From an uncultured Pelagibacteraceae bacterium (GTDB taxonomy: Bacteria; Pseudomonadota; Alphaproteobacteria; Pelagibacterales; Pelagibacteraceae), in NCBI GenBank assembly GCA_902564245.1, contig CACFAF010000002.1, positions 1 through 37,957 of the forward strand: a stretch of 37,957 nt of DNA, read 5' to 3'. The notes under the pieces were generated by a model. It was not told the origin of the DNA. It made no database searches and was given only the letters and a program-made list of their open reading frames with translations. Shown here piece by piece: positions 22,969-30,111 of this stretch; positions within the stretch are counted from its first letter, which is position 1, and each line of letters begins with the position of its first letter. Both the position numbers and the translations under genes were made by a program.

Positions 22969-23405
22969 TGAGACATGGTTTTGCTAATAAAAAATTAAAT
23001 AGAACTTCTGAGCATAGAAAAGCATTATTAAAGAATATGCTGAACTCATTAATTAAATATGAGCAAATAACAACTACATTGCCAAAAGCTAAATTTTTAA
23101 AACCTCAAGCAGATAAGATTATTACATTAGCAAAAAAAGAAAATTTACAATCTACAAAAATGCTAATGTCAAAATTACAAGATAAAAATTCTACTAACAA
23201 ATTGAGGAAAACGTTATCTAAAAGATATGAGAAAAGAAATGGCGGATATACAAGAATTATAAAAGCTGGTTTCAGATATGGTGATAAAGCACCAATGGCT
23301 GTTATTGAATTTGTTGATAGAGATATAGAAGCTAAAAAAGTAGATAAAAAGAAAAAAGTAACGACAAAAGATCAAAAAGAAGATAAAAAATTAGCATCAG
23401 CTTAA
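22968..23405 (+). CDS. rplQ: 50S ribosomal protein L17
   Basis: A large-subunit protein at the tunnel exit. The core [46 protein letters not shown] and GGYTRIIKAGFRYGDKAPMAVIEFVD is diagnostic. The 145 residues exceed the 127 of E. coli by a lysine-rich C-terminal tail (after DRDIEAKK). It ends the ribosomal block; no hairpin terminator is visible in the 24 nt before the next gene. Confidence 0.97.
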   Translation: MRHGFANKKLNRTSEHRKALLKNMLNSLIKYEQITTTLPKAKFLKPQADKIITLAKKENLQSTKMLMSKLQDKNSTNKLRKTLSKRYEKRNGGYTRIIKAGFRYGDKAPMAVIEFVDRDIEAKKVDKKKKVTTKDQKEDKKLASA

Positions 23406-23429
23406 TCTCACACGATATTAAATTTCATT

Positions 23430-24335
23430 ATGAAAAAGTCATATAACGTTGAAGCAGCGTTTAACGGTATGCGCTTAGATCGATGGATAAGAAATAAAAT
23501 TGGAAATTTACCTCAAGGATTAATTGAAAAAAGCTTAAGAAACGGAAAAATTAAAATAAATAAAAAAAAAATTTCTAGTTCATTTAAGATCAGTACAAAT
23601 GACACCATAGATGTTTTTAATATTAATTTTAAAGAAAATCTTAAAAAAAATAATAAAAAATTTGAACCATCAAAGGATGTAATCAAATCTAATGAAGATT
23701 TAATAATTGATAATAATGATGATTTTATTGTTTTAAATAAAGCCTCAGGTATTTCGGTTCAAGGTGGGACTAAATCAAAAAAAAATTTAGTAGACATATT
23801 TACAAAAAGTAAAATATTTGAAAATACAAAACCATTTTCCGTTCATAGGCTGGACAAAGAAACTTCAGGTGTTTTTATTATGGCTAAAAAACGTGAAACA
23901 GCCCAATTACTTACATCATTATTTAGATTAAGAAAAATTCATAAAACTTATTTAGCTATATGTCACGGTGAATTAAATAAAAATTCTGGCGTATGGGACC
24001 ATGATTTAATTAGATATGAAAAAAATAGAAAAGTTACAGAAAATGCAAAAACATTTTTTAAAGTATTAGATAAAAATTCTATATGTAGTTTAGTTGAAAT
24101 GAAACCAATTACTGGTCGTAAACATCAACTAAGAAAACAATTATCTTCAATAGGACATCCAATCTATGGAGACAAGAAATATAATTTAAAAAAAAATGAT
24201 AAGGTTATTAATAAAAATTTGATGTTACATTCTTACCAAATAAAATTTATGATTAATGGTAAAAAATTTACTTATAAAGCTTTATTGCCTGATTATTTTA
24301 ATAAGCTATTAAATATAAAAAGACTTAAGTTTTAA
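23430..24335 (+). CDS. rluC: 23S rRNA pseudouridine synthase, RluC/RluD family
   Basis: Isomerises specific uridines in 23S rRNA to pseudouridine. It has 301 residues. An S4-like RNA-binding domain (GMRLDRWIRNKIGNLPQGLIE) occupies about residues 12-65. The catalytic domain follows, with NKASGISVQGG and the motif HRLDKETSG in which Asp142 is the expected nucleophile, then KPITGRKHQLRKQLSSIGHPIYGDKKY. The HRLD-x-E/D-TSG form is closer to RluC than to RluD, but the paralogue is not certain. It contains an A10 run (23572-23581) that is in frame. It overlaps the convergent lipB by 11 bp at the 3' end. Confidence 0.88.
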   Translation: MKKSYNVEAAFNGMRLDRWIRNKIGNLPQGLIEKSLRNGKIKINKKKISSSFKISTNDTIDVFNINFKENLKKNNKKFEPSKDVIKSNEDLIIDNNDDFIVLNKASGISVQGGTKSKKNLVDIFTKSKIFENTKPFSVHRLDKETSGVFIMAKKRETAQLLTSLFRLRKIHKTYLAICHGELNKNSGVWDHDLIRYEKNRKVTENAKTFFKVLDKNSICSLVEMKPITGRKHQLRKQLSSIGHPIYGDKKYNLKKNDKVINKNLMLHSYQIKFMINGKKFTYKALLPDYFNKLLNIKRLKF

Positions 24336-24939
24336 GATTGTTAATAAAGTTTATTATAATTTTTTTATAAATATCATTATAGTTTTTATTTTTAATTAAT
24401 TTAAGATTTGTAACTTTTTTATTCTTTATTCCACACGGTATAATTTTTTTATAATAATCAAGATTATTTGATATATTCAAAGAAAAACCATGATATGCTA
24501 TCCATTTACTAACTCTGATACCAATAGCAGCAACTTTTTTAATTTCTTTTTTATGTCTAATCCAAATCCCAATATTTTTACGATCGCTAAAAGAAGTAAT
24601 CTTATATTCTTTTAAGGTTTGTATAATTGTATTCTCAATAATATTAACAAATTTTCTTATATCTTTTTTTCTTTTATTTAAATTAATAACAAAATAACAA
24701 ACTAATTGTCCTGGTCCATGATAAGTAATTTTTCCTCCTCTATTAGTTTTGATTAAATTGATTGAGCTATCTAATATCTCATTATTAGAGTATCTGATTC
24801 CAGCAGTGTAAACATTAGGGTGTTGTAATAACCAGATCAATTCAGAGGCTTTTTTTTCTTTTACAAGCTTTAACCGTTCCTCAAGTATATTAATGGCTCG
24901 TCTATATTCTACTGGTTTTTTTGATATTTTGATCTCCAT
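24325..24939 (-). CDS. lipB: Lipoyl(octanoyl) transferase LipB
   Basis: Moves the octanoyl group from acyl carrier protein to lipoyl domains of dehydrogenase E2 proteins and the glycine cleavage H protein; the first step of lipoate attachment. It has 204 residues. The signature RGGKITYHGPGQ is at residues 67-78. The catalytic pair is visible as Lys135 (KVAAIG) and Cys169 (IIPCGI), the same numbers as in the E. coli enzyme. The ATG at 24937-24939 gives MEIKISKKPVEYRRA. It is transcribed alone, divergent from mgtE. Confidence 0.95.
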   Translation of the reverse strand: MEIKISKKPVEYRRAINILEERLKLVKEKKASELIWLLQHPNVYTAGIRYSNNEILDSSINLIKTNRGGKITYHGPGQLVCYFVINLNKRKKDIRKFVNIIENTIIQTLKEYKITSFSDRKNIGIWIRHKKEIKKVAAIGIRVSKWIAYHGFSLNISNNLDYYKKIIPCGIKNKKVTNLKLIKNKNYNDIYKKIIINFINNLKT

Positions 24940-25006
24940 TTTAATTAAAGAATTGTAATATCTGAATTATACATTAATAGTGCCATATTAAATTATAGGT
25001 AAATTT
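24940..25006. promoter_or_regulatory. Divergent lipB-mgtE promoter region
   Basis: The 67-nt spacer between the two start codons must hold both promoters. On the minus strand two exact TATAAT hexamers occur (complement of 24966-24971 and of 24992-24997). The first would start lipB transcription near 24960. I see no convincing -35 partner for either strand and no operator-like repeat. The mgtE promoter is not identifiable, and no magnesium-responsive leader fits in the space available. Confidence 0.4.
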
Positions 25007-26386
25007 ATGTCTTTAGTAAAAAAAATAAAAGATAAAAAAGTTAATTTTGAATTCAATAAAGAATACATAAATGTAGTTATTGGAAAAATTGCTAATAATG
25101 ATGCCTTGTTTATTACAAATTCATTTAAAGAAATGCATCCAGCAGATGCAGCAGATATCATTGAACACTTAACAGAAAACGATAGAGAAAAATTAATTAA
25201 GTTAAATAATTTTAAAATTGAGCCAGAAGTTTTCGTTGAATTAAATGAGTCAATACAAGCTGAGATAATTAAATATCTATCATCAGATTCTATAGTTATG
25301 ATATTAAAAAATCTTGATTCAGATGATGCAATTAAAATATTAGAAAATGTAGAGGAAAAAGATAAGAATTCAATTTTAAGCTCACTACCACCAAAAGATC
25401 GTTTTGCACTTTTAGAAAGTTTAAGCTATCCAGAAGACTCAGCTGCTAGAATTATGCAAAGGGAATTCACTGCAATACCGAGTAATTGGTCAGTAGGACA
25501 AACTATTGACTACTTAAGAGAAAATAAAGATTTACCAGAAGAATTTTTAGAAATATTTATAATTGACGAAGAGTTCAAGCCCTTAGGTTCGGTGCCTGCA
25601 TCAAAAGTTTTGCGTACCTCAAGAGATACAAAAATGTTATCTATAATGTCCGAGTCTCAACAGTTGATTCCTGTTGATATGGATAAAGAAGAAGTAGGAC
25701 ATTTATTTGAAAATTATAATTTAAATTCTGCATGTGTTATAGATAAAAATAATAAACTTGTGGGAATGATCACAAGTGACGATGTATTGACAGTTCTAAA
25801 AGAAGAAGCTGAAGAAGATACTTTAAGACTGGCAGGAGTCGGTGATGAAGAAATTACTGATGGTATTTTAAAAAAAACTAAAAGAAGATTTACGTGGCTT
25901 TTATTAAATTTATTTACAGCAATAATAGCTTCTATTGTAATAGGTTTTTTCCAAGAAGATATTGAAAAAGTTGTTGCTTTAGCAGTGCTTATGCCAATTG
26001 TTGCTTCTATGGGTGGGAATGCTGGAATGCAAACACTGGCAGTTACAATAAGAACTATTGCAACCAATGAATTAACTAAGAATAATTTTACACAAAATAT
26101 ATTAAAAGAATTTTCGATCGGAATACTAAATGGAATTATATTCGCGATTATTAGTGCTGGAGTAGTACAATTATGGTTTAATGATACAACGCTTTCATTA
26201 ATAATATCAATTTCAATGGTTTTAAATATGATAGTAGCTGGACTTTTTGGAATATTAGTTCCTGTATCATTAAAAAAAATGAATATAGACCCTGCTATAG
26301 CTTCAAGTGTTTTTGTTACTACTATTACTGATGTAATTGGCTTTTTATCATTTTTAGGTATTGGGGCTTATTTTTTTTATAATTAA
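25007..26386 (+). CDS. mgtE: Magnesium transporter MgtE
   Basis: An inner-membrane Mg2+ channel gated by cytosolic magnesium. It has 459 residues in the usual order: an N-terminal helical domain with HPADAADIIEHL (residues 44-55), a CBS-domain pair (about 138-265), and a membrane domain of about five helices from residue 297. The ion-path signature MPIVASMGGNAGMQTLA lies at about 329-345. The C-terminus ends directly at the stop of convergent panC. It stands alone on its strand and is probably constitutively expressed housekeeping transport. Confidence 0.96.
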   Translation: MSLVKKIKDKKVNFEFNKEYINVVIGKIANNDALFITNSFKEMHPADAADIIEHLTENDREKLIKLNNFKIEPEVFVELNESIQAEIIKYLSSDSIVMILKNLDSDDAIKILENVEEKDKNSILSSLPPKDRFALLESLSYPEDSAARIMQREFTAIPSNWSVGQTIDYLRENKDLPEEFLEIFIIDEEFKPLGSVPASKVLRTSRDTKMLSIMSESQQLIPVDMDKEEVGHLFENYNLNSACVIDKNNKLVGMITSDDVLTVLKEEAEEDTLRLAGVGDEEITDGILKKTKRRFTWLLLNLFTAIIASIVIGFFQEDIEKVVALAVLMPIVASMGGNAGMQTLAVTIRTIATNELTKNNFTQNILKEFSIGILNGIIFAIISAGVVQLWFNDTTLSLIISISMVLNMIVAGLFGILVPVSLKKMNIDPAIASSVFVTTITDVIGFLSFLGIGAYFFYN

Positions 26387-26390
26387 TTAA
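26383..26390. other. Palindromic TTAATTAA supplying both stop codons of mgtE and panC
   Basis: The 8-base palindrome contains the mgtE TAA (26384-26386) and, on the other strand, the panC TAA (complement of 26387-26389). The two convergent genes thus end base to base. There is no room for a terminator between them. Confidence 0.8.
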
Positions 26391-27196
26391 AAATTATCAA
26401 TTAATCTGATACCACCAATATAATAGGCAATAAATAATTTGAATTTCTTTGCTTTATTATAAATACTTAAATTATTTGAATTCCTTGCTTCCAAATATTC
26501 AATTTTAATATTAAATTTTTTATTTAATTCATTTTTTTTTTTTAAAAGATATTTATTATCAATACTTGAATTACCAATATTTTTTTTTAAATTTATTAAA
26601 TTTTTTGCAATAATACCAGCCTTTTTAAGGTTTCTATTTGATAGTAGAAAATTTCTAGAAGATAATGCAACAAAATTTTTATCTCTTATAGTCTTACATG
26701 AATATAATTTTGTTTTTGAATTATTAATTAATAATAATTTGATTAAAAATAATTGTTGGTAATCTTTTTCACCCATAAACAAACATTTTGGCTTAATAAT
26801 ACTTAAGAAACGTTTCATAACATTCAAAACTCCTTCAAAATGACCTTTTCTGAACTTTGCACATAACACTTTATACTTCTTGGGTATTTTAGTTTGTTTA
26901 ATTTTTTTTTTATAAATTTCATTGGTTAAAGGTAAAAAAACATAATCAACATTCATTTTTTTTAAAATTTTTAAATCAGTATTCATCTTTTTTGGGTAAG
27001 ATTTAAAGTCTTTCTTATTATTAAATTGTTTTGGGTTTATATAAATACTTACTAAAGTTTTTTTACATCTTTTTTGCGATTCTCTTATTAATGATATATG
27101 GCCATCGTGAAGACTGCCCATTGTAGGTACAAACCCTAAATTTGAAATGTTGTTAATTGCCTTCTTTAAGACATCTATATTTTCTAAAATTTTCAT
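26387..27196 (-). CDS. panC: Pantothenate synthetase
   Basis: Joins pantoate and beta-alanine with ATP to form pantothenate, the precursor of coenzyme A. It has 269 residues (family about 280). The family motifs are present: PTMGSLHDGHISLI near residue 24, SIYINPKQFN, FEGVLNVMKRFLSIIKP, FMGEKDYQQ and ALSSRNFLLS. The C-terminal third is degraded to a lysine/asparagine-rich composition but keeps length. It contains a 12-base A run (T12 on the + strand, 26532-26543) that is in frame. panB is not adjacent, so this window does not show whether the pathway is complete. Confidence 0.93.
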   Translation of the reverse strand: MKILENIDVLKKAINNISNLGFVPTMGSLHDGHISLIRESQKRCKKTLVSIYINPKQFNNKKDFKSYPKKMNTDLKILKKMNVDYVFLPLTNEIYKKKIKQTKIPKKYKVLCAKFRKGHFEGVLNVMKRFLSIIKPKCLFMGEKDYQQLFLIKLLLINNSKTKLYSCKTIRDKNFVALSSRNFLLSNRNLKKAGIIAKNLINLKKNIGNSSIDNKYLLKKKNELNKKFNIKIEYLEARNSNNLSIYNKAKKFKLFIAYYIGGIRLIDNF

Positions 27197-27231
27197 TTGT
27201 AAATATTAAACTTTATAAGTAAAACATTTAA
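27197..27231. promoter_or_regulatory. Divergent panC-galU spacer
   Basis: Only 35 nt separate the two ATGs. The sequence around 27212-27219 reads TATAAG on the + strand and TATAAA on the - strand, so the two -10 elements may overlap face to face. Any -35 elements would lie within 11 nt or inside the opposite gene. The promoter assignment is tentative. Confidence 0.3.
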
Positions 27232-28047
27232 ATGATTAAACAAGCAATAATTCCATTAGCGGGAATGGGTACTAGATTATTACCTTTGACAAGCGTATTT
27301 GCTAAAGAATTATTACCTATTAATGGTAAGCCTGGTATTGAATATATTTTAGATGAATGTATTGATGCTGGTATCAAGGAAATAATATTTATTATTTCAA
27401 AAAAAAAAATAATGATTAAAGATTATTTTAATAGAGATGCACTTTTTAAAAAAATCATAAATAAAAAAAAAGATAAACGTATTGTTAAAGAATATAAAAA
27501 AATTTTAAAATACAAAAAAATGATTAAATTTGTTTATCAAAATCAACCAAAAGGAACAGGAGATGCAGTATTAAAAACAAAAAATTTAATCAAAAATGAT
27601 TATTTTTTAATGTTATTACCAGACGACTTAATTGTTAAAAAAAATTGCTCAAAGTCTATGATTAAAATTCATAAAAAATATAAATCTTCAGTTATGGCAA
27701 GTATTAATGTAAAGAAAAAAAATGTTTCTAGATGGGGTATTTACAATATTAAAAAAAAAATAAATCGTAAAAACTTCTTAATTGATTATGTTGTCGAAAA
27801 ACCAAATATTAAAGAAGCACCCTCAACGAAAGCTGTAATAGGGCGCTATATACTCCCTAAAACTATCTTCAGAAAATTAGTTAATCAAAAAATAGGTAAA
27901 GGTGGCGAAATCCATATTACTGATGCTATACAAGAATTATTAAAAGAAAATTATAAATTTATTGGACACAATTTTTCTGGTAAATATTTAGACTGTGGAA
28001 CAATGAATGGCTATATTAAATCTTCAATAGAGATATCAAAATTATGA
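27232..28047 (+). CDS. galU: UTP-glucose-1-phosphate uridylyltransferase
   Basis: Makes UDP-glucose from glucose 1-phosphate and UTP. It has 271 residues. The nucleotidyltransferase signature is at the start: PLAGMGTRLLPLTSVFAKELLPI (GMGTR at 11-15, Lys25), followed by QPKGTGDAVLKT and LLPDDLI, and the C-terminal GGEIHITDAIQELL with YLDCGT. It overlaps ugd by 4 nt (ATGA), so UDP-glucose production and oxidation are co-translated. It contains an A11 run (27399-27409) in frame. No glycosyltransferase is adjacent, so the final glycan or lipid use is unknown. Confidence 0.94.
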   Translation: MIKQAIIPLAGMGTRLLPLTSVFAKELLPINGKPGIEYILDECIDAGIKEIIFIISKKKIMIKDYFNRDALFKKIINKKKDKRIVKEYKKILKYKKMIKFVYQNQPKGTGDAVLKTKNLIKNDYFLMLLPDDLIVKKNCSKSMIKIHKKYKSSVMASINVKKKNVSRWGIYNIKKKINRKNFLIDYVVEKPNIKEAPSTKAVIGRYILPKTIFRKLVNQKIGKGGEIHITDAIQELLKENYKFIGHNFSGKYLDCGTMNGYIKSSIEISKL

Positions 28048-29342
28048 AATTATGCATGATAGGTACTGGTTATGTAGGTTTAGTTAGTGGTGTTTGTTTT
28101 GCAGATTTAGGTAACGATGTTATTTGTGTAGATAAAAATAATGAAAAAATAGAAAAACTTAAAAAAGGCATTATACCAATTTATGAACCTGGCCTTGAAG
28201 AATTAGTTAAAAAAAATTTTAAAAATAAAAAGTTATTTTTTTCTAGCAATTTACAGGAATCAATTAATAAATCAGATATAATTTTTATTTGTGTTGGCAC
28301 ACCTACTAAAAAAAATAGTGGTGAGGCTGATTTATCACAAGTGTATGATGTTGCGAAAGAGATAAAGAAATCTTCATCAAGATTTAAAATTATTATAACA
28401 AAATCAACAGTACCAGTAACTACAGGCGACAAAATAGAAAAAATTTTATCCAAAAAAAAATCAAAAAAATTATTTTCTGTAGTATCTAATCCTGAGTTTC
28501 TTAGAGAAGGTGAGGCGATAAGAGATTTTAGCTATCCTGATAGAATAGTCATTGGAACTAATGATTTGCGTTCTAATAGAATACTTAAAAATTTATATAT
28601 GCCATTAATATCTAAAGGTGCAAAATATATTAATACTTCGAGAAGAGCAGCTGAATTGATAAAATATGCATCAAATGCATTTTTAGCAACAAAAATTACA
28701 TTTATTAATGAAATTGCAAACTTATGTGAAAAAACTAACATAAATGTTGAAGATATATCTATTGGAATGGGTTTAGACAAAAGAATTGGTAGTCGATTTT
28801 TAAGAGCTGGTCCTGCTTATGGGGGGTCATGTTTTCCTAAAGACACTAAAGCAATAACAAAAACAGCTGATGATTTTAAAATAAATCTAACATTAATAAA
28901 AAGTGTAATTAAATCTAATGAAAATAGATCTTTATTATTATTAAAGAGAGTATTTAGAATATTAAATGGCAAGGTAAAAAATAAAAAAATTTGTTTTTTA
29001 GGAGTTACGTTCAAAGCCAATACAGATGATATGAGAGATTCATCTAGTTTAATTATGATTCCCAGCTTAATCAAGAGAGGCGCTATAATTAATTATTACG
29101 ATCCAACTGGAAAAAAACAGGAATTAAACAAATATAAAAATGTTTCTTTCTCAAAAGATATTAAATCTGCAATTTCTAAAGCAGATTTGATTATTATTCA
29201 TACTGAATGGAATGATTTTAAATCTATTAATTTTAAGTCAATTATGAAAAAAAAAAGATTTATAATTTATGATATGAGAAATATTTACTCTCGAATGAAA
29301 ATGAAAAAAGATAATATTAAGTATTATGGAGTAGGCGGGTAA
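28044..29342 (+). CDS. ugd: UDP-glucose 6-dehydrogenase
   Basis: Oxidises UDP-glucose to UDP-glucuronate with two NAD+, supplying sugar acids for surface polysaccharide or glycolipid. It has 432 residues. The Rossmann start MIGTGYVGLVSGVCFADLGN, FICVGTPT, STVPVTTGDKI, NPEFLREGEAIRDF and the active-site loop GGSCFPKDTKA with the catalytic Cys263 are all present, then FLGVTFKANTDDMRDS. It overlaps galU by 4 nt. Its stop is separated by a single base from that of the convergent ridA gene. Confidence 0.95.
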   Translation: MKLCMIGTGYVGLVSGVCFADLGNDVICVDKNNEKIEKLKKGIIPIYEPGLEELVKKNFKNKKLFFSSNLQESINKSDIIFICVGTPTKKNSGEADLSQVYDVAKEIKKSSSRFKIIITKSTVPVTTGDKIEKILSKKKSKKLFSVVSNPEFLREGEAIRDFSYPDRIVIGTNDLRSNRILKNLYMPLISKGAKYINTSRRAAELIKYASNAFLATKITFINEIANLCEKTNINVEDISIGMGLDKRIGSRFLRAGPAYGGSCFPKDTKAITKTADDFKINLTLIKSVIKSNENRSLLLLKRVFRILNGKVKNKKICFLGVTFKANTDDMRDSSSLIMIPSLIKRGAIINYYDPTGKKQELNKYKNVSFSKDIKSAISKADLIIIHTEWNDFKSINFKSIMKKKRFIIYDMRNIYSRMKMKKDNIKYYGVGG

Positions 29343-29343
29343 A

Positions 29344-29805
29344 TTAGTTTAGTTCAAAAATAGCATCAACTTCTACAGCTACACCCAAAGGTAAGCTATT
29401 TGTGCTTACTGCAGCTCTAGAGTGCATACCTGCTTCATCAAATATTGAAGCAATTAAATCTGATGCACCGTTAATTACTTTAGGCTGATCAATAAAATCT
29501 TCGGTAGAATTAACATATCCAGTGAGTTTTATACAATTTTTTATTTTATTTAAATCGTTTTTACATGCCTTTTTAGCTTGTGCTACAATACTCAAAGCAC
29601 ATCTTTTTGCTGCTTCATAACCATCATCGGTTTTTAAATCTTTACCTAATTTACCTTTGATTAATTCACCTTCATTATTTATAGAAATTTGACCTGAAAT
29701 AAATAATAATTTACCTGATTTTTTTGTAGCCACATAAGATCCAACAGGATCAGGAGCATTTGGAAGAGTTATATTTAACTCATTTAATTTTTTTTCAAAA
29801 TTCAT
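29344..29805 (-). CDS. RidA/YjgF-family protein
   Basis: A member of the RidA (YjgF/UK114) family, many of which hydrolyse reactive enamine/imine intermediates of amino-acid metabolism. It has 153 residues. The N-terminus LNITLPNAPDPVGSYVATKKSGKLLFISGQI and the C-terminal HSRAAVSTNSLPLGVAVEVDAIFEL fit the longer subfamily, with Arg in the RAAVS segment where active RidA proteins carry the key arginine. It is the last gene of the minus-strand unit, 3 nt after the small secreted protein. Substrate specificity cannot be assigned. Confidence 0.88.
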   Translation of the reverse strand: MNFEKKLNELNITLPNAPDPVGSYVATKKSGKLLFISGQISINNEGELIKGKLGKDLKTDDGYEAAKRCALSIVAQAKKACKNDLNKIKNCIKLTGYVNSTEDFIDQPKVINGASDLIASIFDEAGMHSRAAVSTNSLPLGVAVEVDAIFELN

Positions 29806-29808
29806 TTA

Positions 29809-30111
29809 TCAATTTTCTTTTTTTTTGAAAAAGTCTGCTAAAGTTTTCTTTTCACTAAAAGATTTTGGAATTATTGTAATTTTTTTTGTTTCCTTATTCT
29901 TTAATTTTTCTGGCACTAGTTTTGAACCTGTATTTTTTATACCCGATCCAACTTTTGAAATTCCTGATCCTATTCCTTTACCAATAGATTTAGTTTTACA
30001 TGCAATTTTTTGTGTTATTTTTTTTAAACTTTTACAATCAACTTTTTCCTCTGCAAAAGAGTTTCCACTTAATAAAACAAATGTTATAAAAATAAAAACA
30101 ATTTTTTTCAT
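29809..30111 (-). CDS. Small secreted protein of unknown function
   Basis: I do not recognise this 100-residue protein. It has a clear signal peptide: MKK, a hydrophobic core (IVFIFITFVLLSG) and a likely cleavage after SFA at residue 20, so it is probably periplasmic. The mature part starts EEKVDCKSLKK and has only two cysteines (Cys26, Cys38), which could form a disulfide. A glycine-spaced stretch (KSIGKGIGSGISKVGSGIKN, residues 41-60) follows, then a lysine-rich tail. The ATG overlaps the topA stop by 4 nt (ATGA), so it is translated with topA. The start, signal peptide and coupling all support a real gene. Confidence 0.75.
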   Translation of the reverse strand: MKKIVFIFITFVLLSGNSFAEEKVDCKSLKKITQKIACKTKSIGKGIGSGISKVGSGIKNTGSKLVPEKLKNKETKKITIIPKSFSEKKTLADFFKKKEN

